64,000 bases of DNA, taken from contig CAYMNQ010000005.1 of assembly GCA_964391865.1 (NCBI GenBank), forward strand, positions 310,001-374,000. Reading direction: 5' to 3'. Under the pieces are notes generated by a model. That model had not been told where the DNA came from, did no database searches, and was given only the letters and a program-made list of their open reading frames with translations. Shown piece after piece: positions 35,633 to 44,403 of this stretch; the stretch's first letter is position 1, and every line of letters starts with the position of its first letter. Origin of the DNA: DASZQL01 sp964391865 (GTDB lineage: Bacteria; Planctomycetota; Phycisphaerae; Phycisphaerales; UBA1924). Both the position numbers and the translations under genes were made by a program.

Positions 35633-36064
35633 ATGGCCAAGACGAAAGAAATCACTACAGTCTTCAAGATCATGGCGCCGGCCGGCGCTGCCACGCCCGG
35701 CCCACCGCTCGGCCCTGCGCTCGGCGGCAACGGCGTCAACCCCGGTCAGTTCATCCAGCAGTTCAACGCGGCGACTCAGTCCCTCAAGGGCATGGTCGTC
35801 GGCTGTGTGATCACGGTCTACAAGGACCGCTCGTTCTCCTTCGAGATCAAGAGCTCGCCCGCGAGCGAACTCCTCAAGAAGGCGGCGAAAGCTGAGAAGG
35901 GCTCCGCCACCCCGCAGTCGAGCAAGGTCGGCAAGGTGAACCGCAAGCAGATCGAAGAGATCGCCAAGCTGAAGATGTCGGACCTCAACGCGATCAGCAT
36001 GGAATCAGCGATGCGCATGATCGAAGGCTCCGCCCGCTCGATGGGCATCACGGTGGAGGGCTAA
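35633..36064 (+). CDS. rplK: Ribosomal protein uL11
   Basis: The 143-residue product matches uL11 along its length: KIMAPAGAATPGPPLGPALGGNGVNPGQFIQQFNAAT is the N-terminal proline-rich thiostrepton-binding domain, and the C-terminal rRNA-binding domain ends in MIEGSARSMGITVEG. GGAGG lies close to the start. No nusG or secE is present upstream; the preceding gene is dcuA. Confidence 0.96.
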   Translation: MAKTKEITTVFKIMAPAGAATPGPPLGPALGGNGVNPGQFIQQFNAATQSLKGMVVGCVITVYKDRSFSFEIKSSPASELLKKAAKAEKGSATPQSSKVGKVNRKQIEEIAKLKMSDLNAISMESAMRMIEGSARSMGITVEG

Positions 36065-36069
36065 AGCAC

Positions 36070-36810
36070 ATGAGCAAAGTCATCTCCGCTAAAGAAAAGG
36101 CCCGCGCCGCGCTGCTCGCCACGTTCTCGAAGCGTCACCGCGCCAACATGCAGGTGCGCCCCGAAGAAAGCCTGACACCCGAGCAGGCGGTCGAGACGCT
36201 GAAGAAATACAAGATGCCGAAGTTCGACCAGACGGTGAACGTCGTCATCTTCCTCGGCATCGACCCGAAGCAGGCGGATCAGAACGTCCGCGGCTCCGTG
36301 GCGCTGCCCAAAGGCATCGGCAAGAGCAAGCGGGTCGTCGCGTTCTGCCAGGACGCGCTCGTCAAGGACGCCCTCGCCGCCGGCGCCATCAAGGCGGGCG
36401 GCGAAGAGCTCGCCCGCGAGGTCGAGAAGGGCTGGATGGATTTCGACGTCGCCGTCGCCAGCCCCGACATGATGCGCGTCATCTCCAAGCTCGGCCGCGT
36501 GCTCGGCCCGAAGGGGCTTATGCCCTCGCCCAAGGCGGGCACCGTCGCCGCCGACATCGTGACCGCGGTCAAGGAATACTCCGCCGGCAAGGTCGAGTAC
36601 CGCAACGACAAGGGCGGGAATGTCCACGCAGTCATCGGCAAGATGAGCTTCTCCGCCCCCGATCTGGCGGCGAACCTCGCCCACTTCATCCATCACATCG
36701 AATCGTCGCGACCCAACACCGTGAAGGGCCACTTCATCAAGAAGGTCGCGATCAGCGGCACCATGACGCCCAGCGTCATGGTCGCGGTGCAGCACAAGGT
36801 CGTCGAGTAA
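36070..36810 (+). CDS. rplA: Ribosomal protein uL1
   Basis: The 246-residue product has the uL1 core: VNVVIFLGIDPKQADQNVRGSVALPKGIGKSKRV, SPDMMRVISKLGRVLGPKGLMPSPKAGTV and the C-terminal HFIKKVAISGTMTPSV. uL1 is often a translational repressor of its own rplK-rplA message. It starts five bases after the rplK stop. Confidence 0.96.
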   Translation: MSKVISAKEKARAALLATFSKRHRANMQVRPEESLTPEQAVETLKKYKMPKFDQTVNVVIFLGIDPKQADQNVRGSVALPKGIGKSKRVVAFCQDALVKDALAAGAIKAGGEELAREVEKGWMDFDVAVASPDMMRVISKLGRVLGPKGLMPSPKAGTVAADIVTAVKEYSAGKVEYRNDKGGNVHAVIGKMSFSAPDLAANLAHFIHHIESSRPNTVKGHFIKKVAISGTMTPSVMVAVQHKVVE

Positions 36811-36848
36811 TCGTGAATCAAGGGATCGAGACGAAGTAGAGAACTCAT

Positions 36849-37391
36849 ATGAGCAAAGCCGTCAAAAACCTGATGATCCGCGATTACAAGGCGAAGCTCG
36901 AAGGCGTCAACGACGCCCTCGTCCTCTCCATCCGCGGCGTCAACGCGAAAGACAACAACAAGCTCCGCATGGGGCTTGCCCAGAAGCAGATCAAGGTCAC
37001 CGTCGTGCGCAACTCGCTCGCCGGGCACGCCTTCAAGGGCACCGGGCTCGCCGGGCTCGACCCCATCCTCAAGGGCCCCTCGGCCCTCGCCTACGGCGCG
37101 TCGGTCGTCGACGTCGCGCGCGAAGTGATGGAGTGGGCCGGCAAGGTCGCCAACCTCGAACTCAAGGGCGCCGTCCTCGACGGCACCCTCTACACCGGCA
37201 AGAAGGGCGTCGAACAACTCAGCAAGTTCCCAACCCGCGGCGAGGCGCTCAGCCAGACCGTCACCCTCATCCTCAGCCCCGCCCGCAAAATCATGGGCCA
37301 GGTCAAGGGCCCGGGCGGCAAGGTCATGGCGATTATCAAGAGCGTCGAAGAGAAACTCGAAAAAGGCGAAGCCATCGCCAAGGTTGGATAA
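36849..37391 (+). CDS. rplJ: Ribosomal protein uL10
   Basis: The 180-residue product is recognised by MSKAVKNLMIRDYKAKLEGVNDALVLSIRGVNAKDNNKLRMGLAQKQIKVTVVRNSLAGHAFKGT. The C-terminal helix (KVMAIIKSVEEKLEKGEAI) is where bL12 dimers dock to build the ribosomal stalk. It is followed by an unusually long gap to rplL that contains a repeat hairpin. Confidence 0.95.
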   Translation: MSKAVKNLMIRDYKAKLEGVNDALVLSIRGVNAKDNNKLRMGLAQKQIKVTVVRNSLAGHAFKGTGLAGLDPILKGPSALAYGASVVDVAREVMEWAGKVANLELKGAVLDGTLYTGKKGVEQLSKFPTRGEALSQTVTLILSPARKIMGQVKGPGGKVMAIIKSVEEKLEKGEAIAKVG

Positions 37392-37395
37392 GACG

Positions 37396-37497
37396 GAGTG
37401 CTGAGGAGCGAGTGCTGAGTGCTGAGAAGCACCAGCGGCTCGATACTCAACACTCAACACTCAGCACTCAGAACTCAGAACTCGTTTCTCAGCACTA
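37396..37497 (+). repeat. Heptamer-repeat inverted hairpin between rplJ and rplL
   Basis: Units GTGCTGA (left) and CTCARCA/CTCAGAA (right), all of period 7, form an inverted repeat. The segment 37410-37426 pairs with 37453-37469 over 17 bases with one mismatch, around a 26-base loop. Further CTCAG copies continue to 37495. It lies inside the ribosomal-protein message. Confidence 0.7.
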
Positions 37498-37585
37498 TTC
37501 GTACTCGTTCCGACTGGCCTCTCGCGGGGTTAAAGCGCCGAATGGTTCGGCCCCTCTCGGAGCAGAAGACAGAAAGAAGGTTCCC

Positions 37586-37981
37586 ATGTCCGAAGCAGTC
37601 AGCGACAAGGTCAAACAGCTCGGCGACTCCATCGCGGGGCTCACCCTCAAGGAAGCCGTCGAACTCGGCAACTACATGAAGGACACCTACGGCATCGAGC
37701 CGGCCGCCGCGGGCGCCGTCATGGTCGCCGGTGGTGGTGGCGGCGGCGCTGCCGCGGCCGCCGAAGAGAAGACCTCGTTCGACGTCGTCCTCAAGGACGG
37801 CGGCGCCAACAAGATCCAGGTCATCAAGGTCGTCCGCGAGATCACCGGTCTCGGCCTCAAGGAAGCCAAGGACCTGGTCGAGGGCGCCCCGAAGCCCGTC
37901 AAGCAGGGCCTCCCGAAGGAAGAAGCCGAAGGCCTCAAGAAGAAGCTCGAAGAGCAGGGCGCGAAGGTCGAACTGGCGTAA
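37586..37981 (+). CDS. rplL: Ribosomal protein bL12
   Basis: The 131-residue stalk protein has the N-terminal dimerisation region (VKQLGDSIAGLTLKEAVELGNYMKDTYGIEP), an Ala/Gly-rich hinge, and the factor-binding C-terminal domain (EKTSFDVVLKDGGANKIQVIKVVREITGLGLKEAKDLVEGAPKPVKQGLPKEEAE). AGAAAGAAGG is five bases before ATG 37586. In most bacteria rpoB would follow, but here a terminator does. Confidence 0.96.
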   Translation: MSEAVSDKVKQLGDSIAGLTLKEAVELGNYMKDTYGIEPAAAGAVMVAGGGGGGAAAAAEEKTSFDVVLKDGGANKIQVIKVVREITGLGLKEAKDLVEGAPKPVKQGLPKEEAEGLKKKLEEQGAKVELA

Positions 37982-38014
37982 GCCGAGCACGACACCAACC
38001 CGGTCCACACTCAG

Positions 38015-38039
38015 CCGCCCCGATCTCGGGGCGGTTTTT
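38015..38039 (+). terminator. Intrinsic terminator after rplL
   Basis: CCGCCCCGA pairs perfectly with TCGGGGCGG over two bases and is followed by five T residues. It ends the rplK-rplA-rplJ-rplL unit. Confidence 0.88.
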
Positions 38040-38439
38040 CGTTGGGGCGCGAGCCGCATGATTTGGGACTTGGGCACGAGATGAATCATCGGTAAATCCC
38101 ATGCACCGGCCGCCACGACGCTCCGTTTCCTCCGAACACTCGCGTGATCGCGCCGCCAACGTTCCGCTCGAGCACGACGACGCGACTGCAATCGCACGGT
38201 GGTTCATGGCCGATGAGAGATACCGAAGGTGATCGGCGCGCACGGGTGCGGGGCATGCCGCGCTGTTTGCCGGGCGCGCGATCGGGGTACGGCCGGCGCA
38301 CCGCGCCCCGACACTGTCGCCAGCTATCTCGCATTGACTGTGAATTCGCATCGGCGGCGATTTCCCCAAACGAGACCAGGAACCGCCGCGTGCGGAGATG
38401 CGCCGGGAATGAGCGGTGCTCGGGCGAGCTCCATACAAA
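38040..38439. other. Intergenic stretch without a recognisable gene
   Basis: About 400 bases lie between two convergent terminators. Several frames are open for 90-130 codons on both strands, but they are overlapping, Arg/Ser-rich and without a ribosome-binding site, as expected of chance frames in GC-rich DNA. No repeat or RNA gene was seen. It could be the remnant of a lost gene. Confidence 0.4.
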
Positions 38440-38467
38440 AACCGGCAGGGCGAGGGCCCTGCCGGTT
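38440..38467 (-). terminator. Intrinsic terminator after glucose/sorbosone dehydrogenase-like gene
   Basis: AACCGGCAGGGC pairs perfectly with GCCCTGCCGGTT over a four-base loop. Read on the minus strand the stem runs into TTTTTGT, so it ends the leftward gene starting at 40338. Confidence 0.8.
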
Positions 38468-38523
38468 CGTTGTTGATAGATCACCCGCAGCGGGGAGCCA
38501 CAGCGGGATTTTCGCGTGAGCGA

Positions 38524-40338
38524 TCAGCGGCTACAGGCGCCGGGCACGCACTCGAGCAGCCAGTTCTTGGACACCAGGGCGATGTCCTCAAGGCCCAGCA
38601 CACCCCACTGCTGGATGACGATGGCGATGTCCTCAAGCCCGACGCAGCCGTTGCCCGAGAAGTCACCGGGGCAGGGGAGCGGGCACATGGCGGTGGCGCA
38701 CACGGAGCCGTCGCCCTGCGCGACGCCGCCTGCGGTCGCGCAATCGGTGGTGCTGAGATCCTGGCAGGTTCCGTCGGCGAGACAGCACGCCTGCGTCGGC
38801 TGCGGGCAAGGGTTCGAGGCGCAGAGCACGCCGAACGCCTGCGGCGTACCGGCGATGTCGGTGCAGGCGGCGGGGGAGAGGTCCTGGCATGTGCCGTCCG
38901 CGAAGCAGCAGGCTCGGGGGTCGCACTCGTCGGGGATGCCGTTCATGTTCACGTCGGCGCTGGAGCCGGCGCGGATGTCGTTGCAGTCGGGGCGGCCGTT
39001 GCCGTTGCAGTCCGGGCCTTCGAAGCCCGGCGCCGCGTCGGTGATGACCTTGAAGACCTCGCCGCCCTGATCGACGATGTAGAGCTCGCCGAAGGCGTCG
39101 CGCCCGAAGGATGTGATTGAGTTGACCGTCACGCCGCCGCCCGGCGCGAGGTCGGCGGTGCGGGTCACGAGCGCGCCGCCCGCGCCGGGGACCGTGCCGC
39201 TGCCGGTGTAGCGGAACGACCAGATCTGGTTAGCGCAGTAGTCGGCGAAGAAATAGAAGCCGTTGAGCGTGGGGATGCCGCAGCCGCGGTACACCTCGCC
39301 GCCGGTGATGGAGCAGATGCCGCCGACGTGTGTGTTGGTGTGGATGGGGCAGGTGAGCGGGCCGCCCGCGCAACCGATCTCGCAGACGCAGCCGGTCAGG
39401 CCGGTGCAGGTGTTGCCTTCCATGCAGCGCCAGCCGTAGTTCTGCCCGCCCTGATAGCCGGGCTGGCCCGGGAGTGTGCCGGGAGTATGGGCGGTCTGGA
39501 AGCTGATTTCTTCGACGGCATTCTGGCCGACGTCACCGATGTACAGGTCGCCCGTCTGAGTGTCGAACGCGTTGCGCCAGTGATTCCGCAGGCCGTAGTG
39601 CCAGATTTCGTCGCGCCCGGCGATGGCGCCGAAGAACGGGTTGTCGGCGGGGTTGGTGTACGGCGGGAGGGTCATGCCGATCGCGCCGTCGTCGTCGTCA
39701 TTGCCGGGGATGTTGTCGGCGCCGTCGACGTCGATACGGAGCATTTTGCCGAGCAGCTCGTTGACGTTCTGGGCGCGGTTGCCGGGGTCGTTGCCGCTGC
39801 CGCCGTCGCCCGTCGCGATGTAGAGCATGCCGTCCGGGCCGAAGCCGATCCAGCCGCCGTTGTGGTTGCTGAAGGGCTGAGCGATCGTCAGCAGCGTTGT
39901 CCCGGTGGGGTTCGCGGTTGTGGAGGTAGCGAACGGCGCGTTGGCCTGGTAACGGGCGACGATGGTCGAGCCGCTGCTGTTGGTGTAGTTCACGAAGAAG
40001 TAGCCGTTGTTCATGAAGTCCGGGTGGAACGCGAGGCCGAGAAGCCCCTGCTCGCTGCCGGTCGTGACGGGCGAGATCGACAGATACGGCGTCCCGCTCA
40101 GCGTGTAGTTGGAGTCGAAATCAACGGGCATCGTGGCAATGCGGATGCGCCCGGTGGTGCCCGAGCGCTGCTCGAGGATGAAGATGCGGCTGTAATCGCC
40201 GGCCGGAGCCGTGACGTACAGCGGCAGCGTCAGACCGGTGATGATGCGCTGAGCGCGGTACTGCGCCTGCGCCTCGCTGCCCGCGCCCAGCACCGCGCAA
40301 CACGCGGCGGCGGCCAACAGTGTCTTTCCAAACTTCAT
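38524..40338 (-). CDS. Secreted glucose/sorbosone dehydrogenase-like protein with Cys-rich and dockerin-like repeats
   Basis: The 604-residue product has a signal peptide (KTLLAAAACCAVLGAGSEAQAQ). A six-bladed propeller of the PQQ-dependent glucose/sorbosone dehydrogenase type follows: LTLPLYVTAPAGDYSRIFILEQ, GLLGLAFHPDF, NHNGGWIGFGPDGMLYIATGDGG, DEIWHYGLRNHWRNAFD and DLYIGDVGQ. Then come two roughly 40-residue Cys-rich repeats (ACCFADGTCQDLS and ACCLADGTCQDLS) and a partial pair of GLEDIAIVIQQW-type dockerin-like units. ATG 40338 is used because GGGAG precedes it and the signal peptide starts there. The substrate is unknown. Confidence 0.82.
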   Translation of the reverse strand: MKFGKTLLAAAACCAVLGAGSEAQAQYRAQRIITGLTLPLYVTAPAGDYSRIFILEQRSGTTGRIRIATMPVDFDSNYTLSGTPYLSISPVTTGSEQGLLGLAFHPDFMNNGYFFVNYTNSSGSTIVARYQANAPFATSTTANPTGTTLLTIAQPFSNHNGGWIGFGPDGMLYIATGDGGSGNDPGNRAQNVNELLGKMLRIDVDGADNIPGNDDDDGAIGMTLPPYTNPADNPFFGAIAGRDEIWHYGLRNHWRNAFDTQTGDLYIGDVGQNAVEEISFQTAHTPGTLPGQPGYQGGQNYGWRCMEGNTCTGLTGCVCEIGCAGGPLTCPIHTNTHVGGICSITGGEVYRGCGIPTLNGFYFFADYCANQIWSFRYTGSGTVPGAGGALVTRTADLAPGGGVTVNSITSFGRDAFGELYIVDQGGEVFKVITDAAPGFEGPDCNGNGRPDCNDIRAGSSADVNMNGIPDECDPRACCFADGTCQDLSPAACTDIAGTPQAFGVLCASNPCPQPTQACCLADGTCQDLSTTDCATAGGVAQGDGSVCATAMCPLPCPGDFSGNGCVGLEDIAIVIQQWGVLGLEDIALVSKNWLLECVPGACSR

Positions 40339-40751
40339 TCGCGACTCTCCCTTCGTTCTTCCGTGGCGCTGGCCGAACGTCCAGCGCCAAAACTCGCACA
40401 CGCAGCCCGAAGTCGCGAGGTCATCGAGCGACGTCGGACTGATTAGATCGGCTCGGCGCAACGCTACGCCGTGACCAATCGGCACCCTTTGTCCCGAATT
40501 TCAACACGCCTCGCACCCGCGCAGGGCGGATGGAGATGAACGGCACCCACAAGGATCAGAGCCTGCCCGGGACACGCGGGCTCGACCACCGCTCAAATGC
40601 CGAACTATCGGAGTGGACCGATAACCCGACCAATCCGCCGAAATGAACCGGCGCACACCGGACGATACACCACATCCGCACGCCGCTCAATCGAGATTCG
40701 CCCGATTCCGCTTCTTTGTACGAAACGAGCGGGGCGGAGGCACGCAGCGGT
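40339..40751. other. Intergenic region upstream of the dehydrogenase-like gene
   Basis: These 413 bases should hold the promoter of the leftward dehydrogenase-like gene. No convincing gene, hairpin terminator or repeat was found. Frames crossing it are extensions or shadows of neighbours. Confidence 0.35.
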
Positions 40752-42239
40752 TCATCGGGGCTGAACGGGGGGCACGCCTCGGACGAATTCGCTTTTGGCT
40801 GCCTCTCGACGCACACGATTGCCGTCCGCTTCCTTTGTTCGAGACTCGACCCACTTCAACACGTCACGGGCGTACAGCCCGGAGAGGAAGAATGCCCCGC
40901 CGTGCCCGCACGGCAGGTCCCATCGCTCGGGCCGGCCCAGCGCTTCCCAGAGAATCCTGCCGCTGGACGCCGGCACGATGCAATCGAACATGGCGTGGAT
41001 CTGGAGCACCGGCACGCCCCGGTCCTTGATCGACGACGCGGTGTTCACGGCATCGAGGGGCGCGAAGCGTGCGTAGAGGCGCTCGACTTCATCCCAGTAC
41101 GCGCGCTGCTCCTCAATCGCGCGGACGCTGGCCAAGCCGCGGTAAATGATCCGCGCGAAACTGGCGCCGCCCGCGAGGAACACGGCGGCGTCGGGCGTGC
41201 GTTCGATCCGCGCGGCGACGGCGGGCAGGGAGATCGCTCCGAGACTCGCGCCGACCATGACGAACGGGCCGCGCGCGAGCCCGGGGCGCTCGCGCGCGAA
41301 GTACTCGAGTGCCGCGTCGGCGGCGTAGCCCCACTCGCTAAGGAACTGCGTCGCGCCGTGCCCGAGCGTCCGCGCCATCGTGTCCGGGCGCACCTGCTCG
41401 GGCCGCTTCGCCAGCGGCGTCTGACGCACCATGCGGAGTTCGTCCGTCAGCCAGTTGTCGATGTTGAACGTGAGTTCACGCCGCCAGCGCGCATCCGCGA
41501 CCAGCCCGCCGGTGGGCGGCCAGACGATGACAACCGCCCAGCCCCGGCGCGCGAACTCGGCGATCAGTTCATCATCGAGCGACACGCCGATGGCGCTGGC
41601 GAGATAGAGCACGGTGCCGACGGGCTCGGCTTCTGGCATCAATATCGCCGCGGAGGTGGTCGCGGTGCCCGAGGCGATCACGCCGATCCGTTCGATCGCC
41701 TCCTCCAGACCCGGCGGCAGGCTTGGCGCGGTACGGTCGTGCTTCGGCCGAACAGAGATGGTCTGCTGCGCCTCGTCCTTCGCCGGTTCGTCGGGAAGCG
41801 CGTGCCAGGAACTGATCTGCACCCACTCTTCGGGCCGGAGCGTGGAGCGATCGCATTCGAGGGGCGAGATGGCGCTCGCCGGCATCCGCGCCACAAGCAT
41901 GCGCGCCGGCACTCGCCCGTAGAAGCCGCGATCTTCGGGCTGCGCGAGCGCTGCCGTAAGAGACATGCTGCCGTAGTCCTGTCGGCAGACGGGGCGATCG
42001 AGCCGCCACCAGGGTTCGACACACACATCGCTGGTGAAGGGCGCCTCGTACCGCGCGGGCCAGCGCCCGGCGATGGGCGGGGCGGCGGCGAGGAACGCGA
42101 TCGTGCCGGCGCCCTCGCCGCTCGGCGCGTGCCGGAAGACGCAGCCGGGGAGGGCGATGAGCGCGGCGAGCGCTGGCGCAAGCAGGCGCCGGGATCGGCG
42201 CGATGGCGGGCATGTCGGGCGCGTGGCAGTGCGATCCAT
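40752..42239 (-). CDS. Lipoprotein with alpha/beta-hydrolase fold
   Basis: The 495-residue product begins with a basic stretch and a lipobox-like ALIALPGC, so it is probably anchored by lipid. The C-terminal half has hydrolase landmarks: GTVLYLASAIGVSLDDELIAEFARRGWAVVIV, the nucleophile elbow GPFVMVGASLGAISLP, an acidic residue in LQIHAMFDCIVP and a His in LPCGHGGAFFLSGLY. This gives a plausible Ser-Asp-His triad. The N-terminal 200 residues are not recognised. Substrate is unknown; an esterase or peptidase role is possible. Confidence 0.65.
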   Translation of the reverse strand: MDRTATRPTCPPSRRSRRLLAPALAALIALPGCVFRHAPSGEGAGTIAFLAAAPPIAGRWPARYEAPFTSDVCVEPWWRLDRPVCRQDYGSMSLTAALAQPEDRGFYGRVPARMLVARMPASAISPLECDRSTLRPEEWVQISSWHALPDEPAKDEAQQTISVRPKHDRTAPSLPPGLEEAIERIGVIASGTATTSAAILMPEAEPVGTVLYLASAIGVSLDDELIAEFARRGWAVVIVWPPTGGLVADARWRRELTFNIDNWLTDELRMVRQTPLAKRPEQVRPDTMARTLGHGATQFLSEWGYAADAALEYFARERPGLARGPFVMVGASLGAISLPAVAARIERTPDAAVFLAGGASFARIIYRGLASVRAIEEQRAYWDEVERLYARFAPLDAVNTASSIKDRGVPVLQIHAMFDCIVPASSGRILWEALGRPERWDLPCGHGGAFFLSGLYARDVLKWVESRTKEADGNRVRREAAKSEFVRGVPPVQPR

Positions 42240-42833
42240 CGGAAGGATTTCTAGGCGATGGCGCGGGGTTCCGCCAGCGGCGGCGGGCGTTGATGCTGAT
42301 GATCGGACATTATTTTTCTGTTGCGAGCGTCTGGTGAGCGGCGGCGTTGATGTCTGAATGCTTGTTCCGGTGGTTGACGTGCGAGTGGTGTGAACGTGTG
42401 CGAGATCAAAGACCCGTCGACGGGCGGTTGAGGCATGGCCCGGCTTTCGCCGGGCGAACTGACATGGCGCCGGGTTCCGGGCCGGTCCGTTCGGCGGGCG
42501 GGGAGCGTGGCGGGGTGTGAAGCCGTCTCGCGATACCGCGTCGCCGAGGACGGAGCGGTCGAGAGTGACCGATGCCGTTCCGAGTTGTGCTGCCGCGTCG
42601 TCGCCGGCCGGTCGGGACGCGGGAGCGAAGGCGGACCTCGTGAGGAGCGCCTCTACCCTTCCGGGTTTGCGTCACTCCTGTGCGCACAAACGTGAACCTC
42701 TGGGCGGGATGGGGTTCGGTTTGAGATGCGCAGAGCCTGTGATTTGCAGGGTTTATGAGAGGGCGAAGATTTCTTTGGATTTTTCGTCGCGGGGTGCGGG
42801 ACATGTCACCGGCGCGCGCACAAATGCGGACAT

Positions 42834-42890
42834 GCGGGGTGCGGGAGGGCGGAAGGCGGAAGGGGGGAAGGCGGAAGTCTGGAACGCGGT
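42834..42890. repeat. Degenerate heptamer repeat (TGCGGGG then GGAAGGC)
   Basis: TGCGGGG units run into GGCGGAA/GGCGGAA/GGGGGAA/GGCGGAA at period 7-8, upstream of the methyltransferase gene. The same TGCGGGG unit occurs at 9401-9430 and near 3180. Confidence 0.55.
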
Positions 42891-42939
42891 GGTCGCGGGG
42901 TGGTGGTGCTTTGCGGTGAGGGTGTGTGCGCGGGGGCGG

Positions 42940-42945
42940 TACATT
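42940..42945 (+). promoter_or_regulatory. Possible -10 box of methyltransferase gene (TACATT)
   Basis: TACATT ends six bases before ATG 42952, the same distance as TACACT before hpt. If used, the message would begin at the start codon. Confidence 0.4.
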
Positions 42946-42951
42946 GCGGGA

Positions 42952-43656
42952 ATGTCCAACACACCGCTGCCTGTGGACTCGCCCCGGCATCTGCCGACGC
43001 GCGAGGGGTACGACCTGTGGTCGGGGATCTATGACTCGGAGAGCAACCCGCTGATCCTGCTGGAGGAGCGGCACTTCGCGGCAGTGATGGGCGAGGTCGA
43101 CGGGCTGCGGGTCGCCGAAATCGGCTGCGGCACGGGGCGGCACGCGGTGGCGCTGGCGCGGGCGGGCGCGCAGGTGACGGCCGTGGATTTTTCGCGCGGG
43201 ATGCTCGACAAGGCTCGCGCGAAGCCCGGCGCGGAACGGGTGACGTTCATCGAGTACGACATCACGCGGCACCCCCTGCCGCTGGCGGACCGCGCGTTCG
43301 ACCGCGTGATCTGCTGCCTTGTGTTCGACCACATCGGGGATGTGTCAACGCTCTTCGCGGAACTCGGGCGGCTGTGCCGGCGCGACGGGTTCATCGTCGC
43401 GACGATCATGCACCCGGCGATGATGCTGCGCGGCGTGCAGGCGCGGTTCACCGACCCGGCGACGGGGCTGGACACGCGGCCGGCGAGCGTGCCGAACCAG
43501 TTGAGTGATTATGTGATGGGCGCGCTGCGCGCGGGGCTGACGATCGAGCATCTTGGCGAGCATGCGTGCGATGAGTTGGTGGTGAAGGACTCGCCGCGGG
43601 CGGAGAGGTATTTGGGGTGGTTGATGTTGGTGGTGATGAAACTGACAATCGAGTGA
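42952..43656 (+). CDS. Class I SAM-dependent methyltransferase
   Basis: The 234-residue product has the SAM-binding motif I LRVAEIGCGTGRHAVALARAGAQVTAVDFSRGMLDKA, motif II-like YDITRHPLPLADRAFDRVICCLVFDHIG, and DGFIVATIMHPAM. It begins with PTREGYDLWSGIYDSESNPLILLEE, a pattern common in UbiE/Tam-like small-molecule methyltransferases. Substrate is unknown. The frame is open upstream to 42517, but the conserved part starts at ATG 42952. Confidence 0.85.
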   Translation: MSNTPLPVDSPRHLPTREGYDLWSGIYDSESNPLILLEERHFAAVMGEVDGLRVAEIGCGTGRHAVALARAGAQVTAVDFSRGMLDKARAKPGAERVTFIEYDITRHPLPLADRAFDRVICCLVFDHIGDVSTLFAELGRLCRRDGFIVATIMHPAMMLRGVQARFTDPATGLDTRPASVPNQLSDYVMGALRAGLTIEHLGEHACDELVVKDSPRAERYLGWLMLVVMKLTIE

Positions 43657-43697
43657 CGCTTCCTCGCTGAGGGCCATGTGATCGTGCCGAGTGATCG

Positions 43698-44357
43698 TCA
43701 AATATTGTCCGCTACCGGCGGCGGGAGCATCGGCCACGGCGAACCACACTCGGGGCAACGTGCCGGGCCGGTCCGCAAGTTTTTTTCCGGTCCGAGTTCG
43801 ATACCCGGCCGCACGCTCGACAGGTCGTAGCCGCAATCGGGGCAGAGGCCGTCTTCCAAGTCTCGGCGCAGCCTGATTAGACGACGATGCATGGACTGAG
43901 CGGACATTCCGAAGATCGCGGCGGCCGTGAGGCCAATTCCCAGAATCAAACCCACACTGACGGGCCTCGGCATCCCAGCCGCCACCTGCAGGGTGCAACC
44001 GGCAGGCCAAGCTGCGAGAACGGTGAATGCCACAATCACCTGTGCCACCCGCATCGCGTTGGGCGTTCCGTGCAATCGCGGCCGCCAATAGCTCCACCGC
44101 CGGAGCATTTCCTCGGCGAGCACCGTATCGCTGGGCATCCCAGGCCCGGCATCCATCAAGTGCGCATGGGGTGCAACCCAACCAACGCCTCGTGACTCGC
44201 GGGCGCTCCACGACCGCTCGAACAGCTCGGTGCGTTCACGCATCCGCAGCTCGCGTGCGGGGAGACCACGCACATCAAGCAGCGCGGCGCGCGTGGTCCA
44301 TGGGCGGCGGAAGTCGTCCCATGCGGACCAGCGTTTGGGGGAACTGTGCGTGCTCAC
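43698..44357 (-). CDS. Zinc-ribbon membrane protein, paralogue A
   Basis: A GTG start at 44357 is chosen because the product then aligns end to end with its neighbour (STHSSPKRWSAWDDFRR against SFHHASSAARPANWDRLK). The longer frame would overlap that gene. The 219-residue protein has two hydrophobic segments (about residues 107-125 and 132-152), then CPDCGYDLSS and CPECGSPWP, a four-Cys zinc ribbon of the CPxCGYDL...CPECG type frequent in planctomycetes. Function is unknown. Confidence 0.6.
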   Translation of the reverse strand: MSTHSSPKRWSAWDDFRRPWTTRAALLDVRGLPARELRMRERTELFERSWSARESRGVGWVAPHAHLMDAGPGMPSDTVLAEEMLRRWSYWRPRLHGTPNAMRVAQVIVAFTVLAAWPAGCTLQVAAGMPRPVSVGLILGIGLTAAAIFGMSAQSMHRRLIRLRRDLEDGLCPDCGYDLSSVRPGIELGPEKNLRTGPARCPECGSPWPMLPPPVADNI

Positions 44358-44403
44358 TCTTCTACTCAGCGATACCTGAGACCTATCGGAGATCGAACCA
44401 TGA

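Larger units (their letters stand above)
42240..42951. other. Long intergenic region with hairpins and heptamer repeat
   Basis: About 710 bases separate the divergent hydrolase and methyltransferase genes. It holds a GCCCGGC-TTTC-GCCGGGC hairpin (42438-42455, no T tract), a CCCGTCGACGGG palindrome near 42413, and a GGAAGGC-type period-7 repeat at about 42845-42890. No frame in it has a ribosome-binding site or family similarity. Confidence 0.45.

Noticed and set aside
38086..38484. Open frames of 90-130 codons on both strands between rplL and the dehydrogenase-like gene
   Set aside because: They overlap one another, are Arg/Ser-rich, lack ribosome-binding sites and lie between two terminators. 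Chance frames in GC-rich DNA.
42438..42455. GCCCGGC-TTTC-GCCGGGC hairpin as a terminator
   Set aside because: No T tract on either strand, and it lies between divergent genes where no terminator is needed.
42406..42695. Open frames in the long gap before the methyltransferase gene
   Set aside because: Composition is low-complexity, no family motif or ribosome-binding site, and the minus frame runs antisense through the methyltransferase gene.
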